NCBI RefSeq assembly: GCF_019145375.1
Contig: NZ_JAHSTX010000002.1
Location: forward strand, 562,001-626,000
Length of the DNA: 64,000 nt
DNA from: Pseudomonas triticicola
Lineage (GTDB): Bacteria > Pseudomonadota > Gammaproteobacteria > Pseudomonadales > Pseudomonadaceae
Reading direction: 5' to 3'
Shown here: piece after piece, positions 1 to 10,184 of the stretch
Layout of the letters: every line of letters begins with the position of its first letter
Position numbering within the stretch: the stretch's first letter is position 1
Program-made: the position numbers and the translations under genes
The notes under the pieces: generated by a model
What the model was told of the DNA's origin: nothing
Databases searched by the model: none
The model's input: the letters and a program-made list of their open reading frames with translations, nothing else

Positions 1-353
1 CCGGCATCGAAATAATCCCGATGGCGATAAACCTTGTCGCGCCAGAGCAGGTGCGAGCAGCCACCGACCCTGATTTCCCGACCGTTGGCCAGGCGCGGAT
101 GGCGATAACTCATGACCCAGCGCAGGTAACCCTCACCTTCGCGGATCTGGTCAAAGCCGTGAAAATCGAAACGCAGATCGCTGACGTTGGCGTACAGCTC
201 ACTGAAGTAATCCCGCAGTTGTGCCAGGCCCTGAACTTCGTGCAGCGGATCGGTGAAATGAATGTCGTCGCTGTACAACTCGCCGAGGCGATGCAGGTTG
301 TCTTTGTTCAACCCGGAAAACTCGCGGGCGAAGCTGCGCAGGAATTCACTCAT
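1..353 (-). CDS. SnoaL-like / NTF2-fold protein (3' end beyond window)
   Basis: The 117 visible residues begin MSEFLRSFAREFSGL and look like a SnoaL-like (NTF2-fold) small protein. The pattern of an N-terminal helix, then ELYSDDIHFTDPLHEVQGLAQL, then strands with VSDLRFDFHGFD and RWVMSYRHPRL fits the cone-shaped steroid isomerase-like fold. These proteins bind small ligands or act as isomerases, and the substrate cannot be told here. The start overlaps the end of phrB by 8 bp, so it is translated in the same operon as phrB and the MerR regulator. The stop lies to the left of base 1. Confidence 0.75.
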   Translation of the reverse strand, partial: MSEFLRSFAREFSGLNKDNLHRLGELYSDDIHFTDPLHEVQGLAQLRDYFSELYANVSDLRFDFHGFDQIREGEGYLRWVMSYRHPRLANGREIRVGGCSHLLWRDKVYRHRDYFDA

Positions 354-1791
354 CGCTGCCGCCCACAGGTTGGCGCGACGGCAGGTTCTTGAACGCCGTC
401 AGCGCACGCTCGCGTGAAGTGCTGAGATTAACGATCGGCGCCGGATAATCGGCCACGCCGAACAGTCCTCCGGCTGCCACCGGATTGTGCACTTGCTTCT
501 TGTTGAGCCCGGCCAGTTCCGGCAACCAGTGCTTGATGAACACGCCTTCGGCATCGAATTTTTCCGACTGACTCAGCGGGTTGAAGATACGGAAGTACGG
601 CGCCGAGTCGGTGCCGGTCGACGAGCTCCATTGCCAGCCACCGTTGTTGGCCGCCAGGTCGCCGTCGATCAGGTGGCGCATGAAAAAGCGTTCGCCCTCG
701 CGCCAGTCGATCAACAGATTTTTGGTCAGGAACATCGCCACGACCATGCGCAGGCGATTATGCATCCAGCCGGTTTCGAGCAATTGGCGCATCGCCGCGT
801 CGATGATCGGCAGTCCGGTGCGTGCCTCCTGCCAGGCCTTGAGTTCTTCCGGCGCATCGCGCCAGGCCAGCGCCTCGGTTTCCGGGCGGAAGGCGCGATG
901 CCGCGAGACGCGTGGATAGCCGACCAGAATGTGTTTATAGAACTCGCGCCACAGCAGCTCGTTGATCCAGGTCACCGCGCCGACCTTGCCGCTTTCGAAC
1001 TCGCCCTGATTGCTTTGCAGTGCAGCGTGCAGGCACTGGCGTGGCGAGATCACGCCGGCGGCGAGGTACGCCGACAATTGGCTGGTGCCAGGTTTGGCCG
1101 GGAAGTCGCGTTCGCTGCGGTAATAATCGATCTGCGCATCGGTGAAGGTGTCGAGGCGGCGCCGCGCCTCTTGCTCGCCGGCCGGCCACAAGGCGCGCAG
1201 GGATTCGCTCGGCGTGGCGAAGCCTTTGACCGCCTCGGGAATTGCGTCACTTTCGATATCCAGCGCGGCCTGTTTACCCGGTGCTTTGATCAATGCCGGC
1301 ATCGAGCGGTGCAGGCGTTCGTAGCAGACCTTGCGGAACTGACTGAACACCTGGAAATAGGTGCCGGTCTTGGTCAGGATCGTGCCGGGTTTGAACAGCA
1401 ACTGATCCAGATAGCTGTGGAACTCGATGCCCTCGGCCCGCATCGTTTCGGCCACGGCTTCATCGCGGCGGCTTTCGTGAACGCCGTATTCCTCGTTGAC
1501 GTGCACCGCCTCGATCTTCAGTTGCCGACAGAGCTTGAGCAGCTCTGCCGGTGCCTGCTCCCAGTGCGGCGCGCTGCGAATCAACAACGGGATGTTCAGC
1601 GCGCCGAGGCTTTGGCTCAGTTCGCGCAAATTGCGCAGCCAGAAATCCACTTTGCACGGCGCATCGTCGTGCTCCAGCCATTGCTGCGGACTCAACAGAT
1701 ACACCGCCACGGTCGGGCCGCGCGCTGCGGCGGCCGCGAGGGCAGTGTTGTCATGTTGGCGCAAGTCGCTGCGCAGCCAGATCAATTGCAT
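346..1791 (-). CDS. phrB: Deoxyribodipyrimidine photolyase
   Basis: A 481-residue class I CPD photolyase, which repairs UV pyrimidine dimers using blue light and reduced FAD. The N-terminal antenna domain starts QLIWLRSDLRQHDNTAL. The C-terminal FAD domain carries WINELLWREFYKHIL, GLPIIDAAMRQL, TGWMHNRLRM and DGDLAANNGGWQW, the signature region of the family. Length is normal. It lies 16 bp downstream of the MerR/LitR-type regulator and overlaps the SnoaL-like gene, so the unit is probably induced by light. The start ATG at 1791 is the only good one near the conserved N-terminus. Confidence 0.95.
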   Translation of the reverse strand: MQLIWLRSDLRQHDNTALAAAAARGPTVAVYLLSPQQWLEHDDAPCKVDFWLRNLRELSQSLGALNIPLLIRSAPHWEQAPAELLKLCRQLKIEAVHVNEEYGVHESRRDEAVAETMRAEGIEFHSYLDQLLFKPGTILTKTGTYFQVFSQFRKVCYERLHRSMPALIKAPGKQAALDIESDAIPEAVKGFATPSESLRALWPAGEQEARRRLDTFTDAQIDYYRSERDFPAKPGTSQLSAYLAAGVISPRQCLHAALQSNQGEFESGKVGAVTWINELLWREFYKHILVGYPRVSRHRAFRPETEALAWRDAPEELKAWQEARTGLPIIDAAMRQLLETGWMHNRLRMVVAMFLTKNLLIDWREGERFFMRHLIDGDLAANNGGWQWSSSTGTDSAPYFRIFNPLSQSEKFDAEGVFIKHWLPELAGLNKKQVHNPVAAGGLFGVADYPAPIVNLSTSRERALTAFKNLPSRQPVGGSDE

Positions 1792-1807
1792 GTGATTAAA
1801 CCCATCA

Positions 1808-2749
1808 TCAAATCAATCCGCGCTCGAGCAGCGCCTGATGGGCTGCTAGCGGATCTTCGGCCAGGAACAGATCGGTGGCTTGGGCGGTGCGTGCTGACAG
1901 CTCGGCGTGGTGGATGTGCACCGCAGGTCCGGCGATCAGGGTCGGACAATTGACGTTCGCCAACAGCTTCGGCAACTGCGCCAGTTGCAAGGCTTTGCTC
2001 GAATACAACAGCACGCCACGGGCCTGCAGATGCTCGACGGTCAGCGCCAGTTCGCCGGCCGGCAGCGGCCAGTCGAACACCTGCACCGGGCAATCGGCAC
2101 TGCTGATCAGCCATGCGCACAGCCACAGATGCGGCTCCAGCGGCAGGTCGGAATGATTGATCAACAGCAGCGGCGCCGAATGCAACTGGCGGTTGTTATG
2201 GTAGATGCGTGCGCCGAACTTGCTGCGCAGCCAGGAATAGAAAAACGCGCGCTCCATCTGCGCGCCGAACTGGCCCTGCCAGCGCTGTTCGAGCTCGGCC
2301 AGCAGCGGCATCAGCAACTGCTCGCACAAGGTGCGTGGCGGGTACAGGGCGATGGCCTGATTGACGCTGTCATCCAGCGTGCGCTCATTCAGTGCGGTCA
2401 CCGCCGAAAGCAATGTCTGGCGCAGACGCTGCCAGTCGTTCTCCACGGTTTCGGTGAAGGCTTGCGGTGCGTCCAGCAATGGCTTGACCTGGCTGACCGC
2501 AACTCCGCGGTTGAGCCAGGTGAGGATGGCCATGATCCGCTGCACATGTTCAGCGCTGTAGAGTCGATGGCCCTTGGGCGTGCGCTGCGGCACCACCAAC
2601 CCATAGCGACGTTCCCACGCGCGCAGGGTGATGGCGTTGACGCCGGTCTGCCGCGCGACTTCGCGAATTGGCAACCAGCCCTCGTCGAGGGCTTTCTTGA
2701 AGTCGGCGCCGAGGTCTTCCCGGGCGCTGCTGTCGGTTTTATCGTTCAT
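1808..2749 (-). CDS. MerR-family regulator, LitR/CarH-like without B12 ligands
   Basis: A 313-residue regulator. Residues about 25-95 form a MerR DNA-binding domain (LPIREVARQTGVNAITLRAW, then ERRYGLVVPQRTPKGHRLYS). The rest resembles the helical-bundle plus Rossmann part of the LitR/CarH photoreceptor family. The B12-binding residues appear to be lost: the expected W-x9-EH site reads W-QGQFGAQM-ER, and no DxHxxG motif is visible. This fits class II LitR, which in P. putida is said to be B12-independent and to work with a LOV photosensor. The start overlaps the stop of the DUF523 gene (TAATG), so translation is coupled. Operator-like sites lie just upstream of that operon, suggesting autoregulation. 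Confidence 0.85.
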   Translation of the reverse strand: MNDKTDSSAREDLGADFKKALDEGWLPIREVARQTGVNAITLRAWERRYGLVVPQRTPKGHRLYSAEHVQRIMAILTWLNRGVAVSQVKPLLDAPQAFTETVENDWQRLRQTLLSAVTALNERTLDDSVNQAIALYPPRTLCEQLLMPLLAELEQRWQGQFGAQMERAFFYSWLRSKFGARIYHNNRQLHSAPLLLINHSDLPLEPHLWLCAWLISSADCPVQVFDWPLPAGELALTVEHLQARGVLLYSSKALQLAQLPKLLANVNCPTLIAGPAVHIHHAELSARTAQATDLFLAEDPLAAHQALLERGLI

Positions 2750-3711
2750 TAGATCGCGTTTCGCAGACTGAGGTTTTCCGGATGCGGCTGCAGGTAAACC
2801 TGCTGCGCGATGTACGGGTCCGGATGGAGTCGAAAGTGGTGTTTGAGCAGCGTCAACGGCACCACCAGCGGCACGATGCCCTGACGGTACTGGCCGATGA
2901 TCTGCTGCATTTCCTGTTTGTCTTCGGCGCTCAGCGATTGTTTCAAATAACCGCTGAGGTGCAGCAGCACGTTGCAATGGGTGCCGCGCGTGGCGCATTT
3001 CCTCAGCGCGGCCATCAGTTCGCTGAAATAGCGCGGGCCGAGTTCGGCGGGATCACTGTCGGCCATGTTGCCGAGCATCTTGCCGAGGTTTTTGTATTGC
3101 AACGGGTTGTGCGCCATCAGCAGGTACTTGTAGCGCGAATGGAATTCGGTGAGGGCGCGGCGGCTCAGGCCTTCGGCGAGCACTTGTTGCCAGGCGCTGT
3201 AGGCCAGGACGCGGGTGATGAAGTTTTCCCGCAGCACCGGATCGTTGAGGCGCCCGGCTTCTTCCACCGGCAGATCCGGATGTTGGGCACAGAATGCCTG
3301 CGCATAGATGCCGCGTCCGCCACCATTCACTGGCGCGCCGTTGTCGTGATAGACCTTGACCCGTTCCAGCCCGCAGGAGGGCGACTGCTGCATGAAGATG
3401 TAGCCGGACAGGTCCTGCAACTCGGCGGCCATTTTCTCGCCGTATTCGGCCAGCGGCCTGGTGACGTTGATGGTCCGGTCGACGGTGCCGACTGCCTCGG
3501 GCTGTTCAGGGTCGCCGACCAGCCGGATCGGCTCACGGGGAATGCCCATGCCGATGGCGACTTCCGGGCACAGCGGGACGAAATCGAAATATTCGGCGAG
3601 GGTACGGCTGCATAGCCGCGATTCCTTGTGCCCACCGTTGTAGCGCACTTCTTCGCCCAACAGGCAGGCGCTGATGGCGATCTTCGGCTTGGACAGGGAA
3701 GCAGTAGACAT
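2749..3711 (-). CDS. DUF523 + DUF1722 protein (YbgA-type)
   Basis: A 320-residue protein in two parts. The N-terminal DUF523 domain starts near ISACLLGEEVRYNGGHK and includes QSPSCGLERVKVY, with conserved cysteines. The C-terminal DUF1722/YbgA-like domain (about residues 190-305) includes FHSRYKYLLMAHNP. In other gammaproteobacteria YbgA-like proteins sit beside photolyase genes, as here, which suggests a DNA-repair or light-stress role, though the biochemical function is unknown. It heads the operon running to the MerR gene, phrB and the SnoaL-like gene. I chose ATG 3711 because conservation begins there and a longer reading would run across the promoter and operator. Confidence 0.85.
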   Translation of the reverse strand: MSTASLSKPKIAISACLLGEEVRYNGGHKESRLCSRTLAEYFDFVPLCPEVAIGMGIPREPIRLVGDPEQPEAVGTVDRTINVTRPLAEYGEKMAAELQDLSGYIFMQQSPSCGLERVKVYHDNGAPVNGGGRGIYAQAFCAQHPDLPVEEAGRLNDPVLRENFITRVLAYSAWQQVLAEGLSRRALTEFHSRYKYLLMAHNPLQYKNLGKMLGNMADSDPAELGPRYFSELMAALRKCATRGTHCNVLLHLSGYLKQSLSAEDKQEMQQIIGQYRQGIVPLVVPLTLLKHHFRLHPDPYIAQQVYLQPHPENLSLRNAI

Positions 3712-3731
3712 GAGCACCTCGAATCTATACC

Positions 3732-3755
3732 TGTACAGAGAGTTACCTCTGTACA
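3732..3755. promoter_or_regulatory. Class II LitR-type operator, perfect match
   Basis: TGTACA, 12 bases, TGTACA, located 21 bp upstream of the DUF523 start. It matches the operator I recall for Pseudomonas class II LitR, T(G/A)TACA-N12-TGTA(C/T)A. On the minus strand a TATAGA box (3724-3729) directly follows it, so a bound regulator would block transcription. Confidence 0.7.
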
Positions 3756-3765
3756 ACTTTTCCTC

Positions 3766-3805
3766 AGCATAGATCGATGGATGTACAAGTCAAATGATTT
3801 GTATA
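3766..3805 (-). promoter_or_regulatory. Second LitR-type operator overlapping a sigma-70-like promoter
   Basis: TGTACA-N12-TGTATA at 3782-3805 is a full match to the operator pattern. On the minus strand TTGACT (3793-3788), a 16-bp spacer and TATGCT (3771-3766) form a plausible -35/-10 pair whose -35 lies inside the operator. Repression by the linked MerR protein in the dark is the natural inference. Confidence 0.6.
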
Positions 3806-3828
3806 AGATTTTTGTGCGGCGTTGATCT

Positions 3829-3917
3829 GTGGGAGCGAGCGTGCTCGCGAAAGCAGTGGGTCAGTAAAGGAATTTGTATCTGATACAGCGCTTTCGCGAG
3901 CAGGCTCGCCACCACAA
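3829..3917. repeat. REP doublet, family A
   Basis: Inverted pair of the short element TGGGAGCGAGCGTGCTCGCG / CGCGAGCAGGCTCGCC separated by about 45 bp. Further family A doublets occur at 7266, 10025, 24526, 42309 and 54124. It separates the DUF523 operon promoter from the convergently ending TIGR02450 gene. Confidence 0.85.
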
Positions 3918-3924
3918 GGGAAAT

Positions 3925-5198
<1,274 letters not shown>

Positions 5199-5320
5199 CT
5201 AGCGTTCTCGTTCTGACAGCTTGGCCTATTGTTAAACCATAGAGCCTGCCCGATCGAAAAGATCCCTGCCTATAAAAATAGACTAGTGATCCGGGTTAAA
5301 CGCCACGCGAGGAAGATGTC

Positions 5321-6223
5321 ATGCACATATTGCTGACCGGCGGTACTGGTTTGATCGGACGTCAGCTCTGCCGGCACTGGCTGGAGCAGGGCCATCGGCT
5401 GACGGTGTGGAGTCGCCGCGCGGAAAAAGTCGCGCAGATCTACGGCGCGCAAGTGCGCGGAATTTCGCGTCTGGAGGACCTCGGCGAAGAGCCGCTGGAT
5501 GCGATCGTCAACCTCGCCGGTGCGCCGATTGCCGACCGCCCCTGGACCCATCGACGCAAGGCGTTGCTGTGGAGCAGCCGCATCACCCTGACGGAAACGC
5601 TGCTGGCGTGGCTGGAAACCCGCGCGCAGAAACCGGCGCTGCTGATTTCCGGCTCGGCGATCGGCTGGTACGGCGACGGTGGCGAACGCGAGTTGACTGA
5701 AGAATCACCGCCCGGCATCGACGACTTCGCCAGTCAGTTGTGCATCGCCTGGGAAGAGACCGCGCTGCGTGCCGAGAACCTCGGCATCCGCGTGGTGCTG
5801 GTGCGAACCGGTCTGGTGCTGTCGGCTGAGGGCGGCTTTTTGTCGCGGCTGTTGCTGCCGTTCAAGCTCGGGCTGGGTGGGCCTTTGGGCAATGGTCGGC
5901 AGTGGATGCCGTGGATTCACATCGACGATCAAATCGCCCTGATTGATTTTCTTCTGCACCGGAATCAGGCCAGCGGTCCTTATAATGCCTGCGCGCCGAA
6001 ACCTGTGCGCAACCGCGAATTTGCCAAGACCCTGGGCAGTGTGTTGCACCGCCCGGCGTTCATGCCGATGCCGACCCTGGCGCTGAAAGTCATGCTCGGC
6101 GAGCTGTCACTGTTATTGCTCGGCGGCCAGCGTGCGACGCCGGCACGCTTGCTCGAAGCGGGGTTCGCTTTCCGCTTTACGGATTTACGCGCGGCTCTGG
6201 ATGATCTCTCCAGCCGCCTCTGA
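5321..6223 (+). CDS. TIGR01777 / YfcH-like SDR epimerase-family protein
   Basis: A 300-residue atypical short-chain dehydrogenase. The N-terminus [20 protein letters not shown] gives the TGxxGxxG NAD(P) site. It is followed by [30 protein letters not shown] and a C-terminal DUF1731 portion ([14 protein letters not shown]). Length is typical. The substrate is unknown. It lies directly upstream of hemH with a 13-bp gap, so the two are probably cotranscribed, away from the LitR-type operator. Confidence 0.9.
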   Translation: MHILLTGGTGLIGRQLCRHWLEQGHRLTVWSRRAEKVAQIYGAQVRGISRLEDLGEEPLDAIVNLAGAPIADRPWTHRRKALLWSSRITLTETLLAWLETRAQKPALLISGSAIGWYGDGGERELTEESPPGIDDFASQLCIAWEETALRAENLGIRVVLVRTGLVLSAEGGFLSRLLLPFKLGLGGPLGNGRQWMPWIHIDDQIALIDFLLHRNQASGPYNACAPKPVRNREFAKTLGSVLHRPAFMPMPTLALKVMLGELSLLLLGGQRATPARLLEAGFAFRFTDLRAALDDLSSRL

Positions 6224-6236
6224 AATAGGACGTTGC

Positions 6237-7262
6237 ATGACCGATCACGCTTTGCTTCTGGTCAACCTGGGCTCTCCGGCCTCCACCTCGGTGGCCGATG
6301 TGCGCAGCTACCTCAATCAATTTCTGATGGACCCCTACGTGATCGACCTGCCATGGCCGCTGCGGCGGTTGCTGGTGTCGCTGATCCTGATCAAGCGCCC
6401 CGAGCAATCGGCCCATGCCTACGCCTCGATCTGGTGGGAGGAGGGCTCGCCGCTGGTGGTGCTCAGCCGCCGCTTGCAGGAACAGATGACCCGGACGTGG
6501 AAACACGGCCCGGTGGATCTGGCGATGCGTTATGGCGAGCCGTCGATCGAAACCTGTCTGCTGCGTCTGGTCAAAGCGGGACATAAGAAGATCACGCTGG
6601 CGCCGCTGTACCCGCAGTTCGCCGACAGCACCACGACCACGGTGATCGAAGAAGCCCGGCGCGTGCTGCGCGAGAAGAAGCTCGACGTGCAGTTGTCGAT
6701 CCTGCAACCGTTCTACGATCAGCCGGAATACATCGAGGCACTGGCCGCCAGCGCGCGTCCGCATCTGCAGCAGGATTACGATCATCTGCTGCTGAGCTTT
6801 CATGGCTTGCCGGAGCGCCATCTGAGCAAACTCGACCCGACGGGCAATCACTGCCTCAAGGGCGCCGATTGCTGCCAGACTGCCTCGCCGGCGGTATTGG
6901 CGACCTGTTATCGCGCGCAGTGTTTCCGTACCGCCGCCGCCTTCGCCAAAAGTATGGGCCTGGCGGACGGCAAATGGTCGGTGTCGTTTCAGTCGCGCCT
7001 GGGCCGGGCGAAATGGATCGAGCCGTACACCGAAGCGCGGCTGGATGAACTGGCGAAAAGCGGGGTGAAAAACATTATGGTGATGTGCCCGGCGTTCGTC
7101 GCCGATTGCATCGAGACGCTTGAAGAGATTGGCGATCGCGGCAAGGAACAATTCCGCGAAGCGGGGGGCGAGGAGTTGGTGCTGGTGCCGTGCCTGAACG
7201 ACGACCCGCAATGGGCCAAGGCCTTGGCCACGCTTTGCGAACGAGCGCCGCTGGCCCTTTAA
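6237..7262 (+). CDS. hemH: Ferrochelatase
   Basis: A 341-residue ferrochelatase that inserts Fe2+ into protoporphyrin IX, the last step of heme synthesis. Motifs are LLLVNLGSP at the N-terminus, the [12 protein letters not shown] loop containing the metal-binding histidine, and the C-terminal [17 protein letters not shown] with its conserved glutamate. I chose ATG 6237, 13 bp after the SDR stop and preceded by an AGGA-like site. In Pseudomonas, light response and heme/porphyrin genes are often neighbours, plausibly because protoporphyrin is a photosensitiser. Confidence 0.95.
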   Translation: MTDHALLLVNLGSPASTSVADVRSYLNQFLMDPYVIDLPWPLRRLLVSLILIKRPEQSAHAYASIWWEEGSPLVVLSRRLQEQMTRTWKHGPVDLAMRYGEPSIETCLLRLVKAGHKKITLAPLYPQFADSTTTTVIEEARRVLREKKLDVQLSILQPFYDQPEYIEALAASARPHLQQDYDHLLLSFHGLPERHLSKLDPTGNHCLKGADCCQTASPAVLATCYRAQCFRTAAAFAKSMGLADGKWSVSFQSRLGRAKWIEPYTEARLDELAKSGVKNIMVMCPAFVADCIETLEEIGDRGKEQFREAGGEELVLVPCLNDDPQWAKALATLCERAPLAL

Positions 7263-7265
7263 AAG

Positions 7266-7334
7266 CTTCGCGAGCAGGCTCGCTCCCACAGGTTGAAATG
7301 CATTCCAACCTGTGGGAGCGAGCCTGCTCGCGAA
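7266..7334. repeat. REP doublet, family A, between convergent hemH and uraA
   Basis: Inverted copies of the GCGAGCAGGCTCGC element around an almost perfect central palindrome (ACAGGTTGAAATGCATTCCA and its partner). The whole 69 bp can fold as one long cruciform between the two gene ends, and may help stop transcription from both sides. Confidence 0.85.
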
Positions 7335-7366
7335 TGCGGTGTATCAGGCGATGAAGCTCTAAAGAC

Positions 7367-8641
7367 TTAAATCAGCGGCTCATCCGCCTTCTTCTGCTTC
7401 CAGCCATCATTGCCCGGCAGGATCAGGTTCAGCGCAATCGCCACCACCGCGCACAGCGCGATGCCTTTGAGGCCGAAGTCATCAGGACCGGTGCCGGTGC
7501 CGACCAGCACGCCGCCGATACCGAACACCAGCGTCACCGAAACAATCACCAGGTTGCGCGCTTCGCCCAGGTCGATCTTGTGGCGGATCAGGGTGTTCAT
7601 GCCCACCGCTGCGATCGAACCGAACAGCAAGCACAGAATCCCGCCCATCACCGGCACCGGAATGCTCTGCAGCAGCGCGCCGAACTTGCCGATGAACGCC
7701 AGGGTGATGGCGAAGATCGCCGCCCAGGTCATGATTTTCGGGTTGTAGTTCTTGGTCAGCATCACCGCGCCGGTCACTTCGGCGTAAGTGGTGTTGGGCG
7801 GGCCGCCGAACAGGCCGGCAGCAGTGGTGGCGATGCCGTCACCGAGCAGGGTGCGATGCAGGCCCGGCTTCTTCAGGTAATCGCGACCGGTCACGCTACC
7901 CACGGCAATCACGCCGCCGATATGCTCGATCGCCGGGGCCAGTGCCACCGGAACGATGAACAGAATCGCCTGCCAGTTGAACTCGGGCGCGGTGAAGTGC
8001 GGCAGGGCGAACCATGGCGCTGCAGCAATCTTCGCCGTGTCGACCACGCCGAAATAGAACGACATGGCAAAGCCCACCAGCACGCCGGAAATGATCGGCA
8101 CCAGACGGAAGATGCCCTTGCCGAAGACCGCCACGATCAGCGTGGTCAGCAGCGCCGGCATGGAAATCATCATCGCCGTCTGATAGTGAATCAGCTCGGT
8201 GCCGTCACCGGCCTTGCCCATCGCCATGTTCGCGGCAATCGGCGCCATGGCCAGACCGATCGAGATGATCACCGGACCAATCACCACTGGCGGCAGCAAA
8301 CGGTCAATGAAGCCGGTGCCTTTGATTTTCACGGCGAGGCCGAGGAAGGTGTAGACGAAACCGGCCGCCATCACCCCGCCCATGGTCGCGGCGAGGCCGA
8401 ACTGGCCCTTGGCGAGGATGATCGGCGTGATGAAGGCGAAGCTCGACGCGAGGAACACCGGCACCTGACGCCCGGTGACGATCTGGAACAGGATCGTCCC
8501 CAGACCCGCGGTGAACAGTGCCACGTTCGGGTCCAGGCCGGTGATCAGCGGCATCAGCACCAAGGCGCCGAAGGCCACGAACAGCATCTGCGCGCCGGAC
8601 AGCACCGTGCGCCAGAGCGGATCGTTGAACTCTTGCTGCAT
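7367..8641 (-). CDS. uraA: Uracil permease, NCS2 family
   Basis: A 424-residue integral membrane transporter of the nucleobase:cation symporter-2 family, importing uracil. Visible marks are FASSFAFITPI (written LASSFAFITPIILAKG), many hydrophobic helices, and the family region PAIEHIGGVIAVGSVTGRDY followed by GDGIATTAAGLFGGPPNTTY, where substrate-binding glutamate and asparagine lie. Its ATG follows the upp stop by two bases, so upp-uraA is an operon for uracil uptake and conversion to UMP. A GTG at 8647 is also in frame, but ATG 8641 is preferred. Confidence 0.95.
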   Translation of the reverse strand: MQQEFNDPLWRTVLSGAQMLFVAFGALVLMPLITGLDPNVALFTAGLGTILFQIVTGRQVPVFLASSFAFITPIILAKGQFGLAATMGGVMAAGFVYTFLGLAVKIKGTGFIDRLLPPVVIGPVIISIGLAMAPIAANMAMGKAGDGTELIHYQTAMMISMPALLTTLIVAVFGKGIFRLVPIISGVLVGFAMSFYFGVVDTAKIAAAPWFALPHFTAPEFNWQAILFIVPVALAPAIEHIGGVIAVGSVTGRDYLKKPGLHRTLLGDGIATTAAGLFGGPPNTTYAEVTGAVMLTKNYNPKIMTWAAIFAITLAFIGKFGALLQSIPVPVMGGILCLLFGSIAAVGMNTLIRHKIDLGEARNLVIVSVTLVFGIGGVLVGTGTGPDDFGLKGIALCAVVAIALNLILPGNDGWKQKKADEPLI

Positions 8642-8643
8642 GG

Positions 8644-9282
8644 TCACGCGTCCTTCTGCTTGGTGCCGAAGATCTTGTCACCAGCATCGCCAAGCCCAGG
8701 AATGATGTAGCCGTGCTCGTTCAAGCGTTCATCGATGGACGCGGTGTAGATGGTCACGTCCGGGTGCGCCTGTTCGACCGCAGCAATGCCTTCCGGCGCG
8801 GCCACCAGGACCATGGCGCGGATGTCGCGGCAACCGGCCTTTTTCAGCAGGTCGATGGTGGCAACCATGGAGCTGCCGGTGGCGAGCATCGGGTCGATGA
8901 TCATCGCCAGGCGTTCGTCGATTTCCGGTACCAGTTTTTCCAGGTAGGTGTGCGCTTGCAGGGTTTCTTCGTTGCGGGCAACGCCCACAGCGGAGACCTT
9001 GGCGCCCGGGATCAGGCTGAGCACGCCTTCGAGCATGCCGATACCGGCACGCAGGATCGGCACGACGGTTATCTTCTTGCCGGCGATTTTCTCCACCGAC
9101 ACGGTGCCGCACCAACCGGCAATGTCGTAGGATTCGAGCGGCAGATCTTTTGTAGCTTCATAGGTCAACAGGGCGCCGACTTCCTGAGCGAGCTCGCGGA
9201 AATTCTTGGTGCTGATGTCAGCGCGGCGCATCAGGCCGAGTTTATGACGGATCAGCGGATGGCGGATCTCGAGGATGGGCAT
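8644..9282 (-). CDS. upp: Uracil phosphoribosyltransferase
   Basis: A 212-residue enzyme making UMP from uracil and PRPP. It begins [19 protein letters not shown], carries the PRPP loop region ([20 protein letters not shown]) and the uracil-binding C-terminus [19 protein letters not shown]. All are normal for the family. Start ATG 9282 matches the conserved N-terminus. The gene is divergent from hpt, and the 165-bp space between them contains two perfect palindromes. Confidence 0.97.
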   Translation of the reverse strand: MPILEIRHPLIRHKLGLMRRADISTKNFRELAQEVGALLTYEATKDLPLESYDIAGWCGTVSVEKIAGKKITVVPILRAGIGMLEGVLSLIPGAKVSAVGVARNEETLQAHTYLEKLVPEIDERLAMIIDPMLATGSSMVATIDLLKKAGCRDIRAMVLVAAPEGIAAVEQAHPDVTIYTASIDERLNEHGYIIPGLGDAGDKIFGTKQKDA

Positions 9283-9317
9283 GGGAAAGGCTCCGGCGGC
9301 GGGCAAAAAAACCGGCC

Positions 9318-9355
9318 TAGATTAATCTATCCGAGGGTGATGTCCTATAGGACAT
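9318..9355. promoter_or_regulatory. Two perfect palindromes in the upp-hpt divergent promoter region
   Basis: TAGATTAATCTA (9318-9329) and ATGTCCTATAGGACAT (9340-9355) are perfect dyads 10 bp apart, between the divergent upp-uraA and hpt genes. Perfect 12- and 16-bp dyads in such a place suggest operators for dimeric regulators, but I cannot name the protein. Confidence 0.4.
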
Positions 9356-9447
9356 TCTGTACGTTAGTCCATAAGAGCTTGATTCGACCTCGCGGGATGC
9401 GTACCTTTGCCCGCTTTTCCAATTCCGCCAACCCCTTGGAGAGCGCC

Positions 9448-10005
9448 ATGTCCGCTGATCTCGAGCATATCCGTCAAATCATGCGAGAGGCTGACTGCCT
9501 GTACACCGAATCTGAAGTCGAGGCGGCCATCGCCCGCGTCGGTGCACAAATCAACGAACAACTGGCTGACAGCAATCCGGTGGTGTTCTGCGTGATGAAC
9601 GGCGGCCTGATCTTCTCCGGCAAACTGCTGACGCATCTGCAATTCCCGCTGGAAGCGTCCTACCTGCACGCGACCCGTTATCGCAACGAAACCAGCGGCG
9701 GCGACCTGTTCTGGAAAGCCAAGCCGGAAGTCTCGTTCATCGACCGCGACGTGCTGATCATCGACGACATCCTCGATGAAGGACACACCCTGGGCGCGAT
9801 CATCGACTTCTGCAAACACGCCGGCGCGCGCAAAGTACACACCGCCGTGCTGATCGACAAGGATCACGACCGCAAGGCGCGCCCGGACCTGAAAGCCGAT
9901 TTCGTCGGCCTGCCATGCATCGACCGCTACATCTTCGGCTACGGCATGGACTACAAGGGCTACTGGCGCAACGCCAACGGGATTTACGCCGTTAAAGGCA
10001 TGTAA
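9448..10005 (+). CDS. hpt: Hypoxanthine-guanine phosphoribosyltransferase
   Basis: A 185-residue purine salvage enzyme forming IMP or GMP from the base and PRPP. The PRPP loop VLIIDDILDEGHTLGAII is clear, as are the early VVFCVMNGGLIFSGKLL segment and the late DRYIFGYGMDYKGYWRN segment. ATG 9448 follows GAGAG-type ribosome-binding sequence. It is oriented away from upp-uraA, so nucleobase salvage for both pyrimidine and purine rings is grouped here. Confidence 0.95.
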   Translation: MSADLEHIRQIMREADCLYTESEVEAAIARVGAQINEQLADSNPVVFCVMNGGLIFSGKLLTHLQFPLEASYLHATRYRNETSGGDLFWKAKPEVSFIDRDVLIIDDILDEGHTLGAIIDFCKHAGARKVHTAVLIDKDHDRKARPDLKADFVGLPCIDRYIFGYGMDYKGYWRNANGIYAVKGM

Positions 10006-10024
10006 GAACCTGCATTGCCCCCTT

Positions 10025-10113
10025 TGGGAGCGAGCCTGCTCGCGAAGGCGTCGTGTCAGTCAGCATCATTGAAAACTGACACACCGCTTTCGCGAGCAGG
10101 CTCGCTCCCACAG
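10025..10113. repeat. REP doublet, family A
   Basis: GGGAGCGAGCCTGCTCGCGA and its inverted copy, about 90 bp overall, downstream of hpt. Confidence 0.85.
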
Positions 10114-10184
10114 TGTTTTTGTGTGTGCTGATCCATCCGCGTTACCCATGCTAGAGTGCTCGGCCCCGCCCTCCGGAGCCTGTC

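Noticed and set aside
487..1953. Long plus-strand open frame opposite phrB and the MerR gene
   Set aside because: High-GC shadow of two real genes; the protein is Arg/Gln/Ala-rich without domains.
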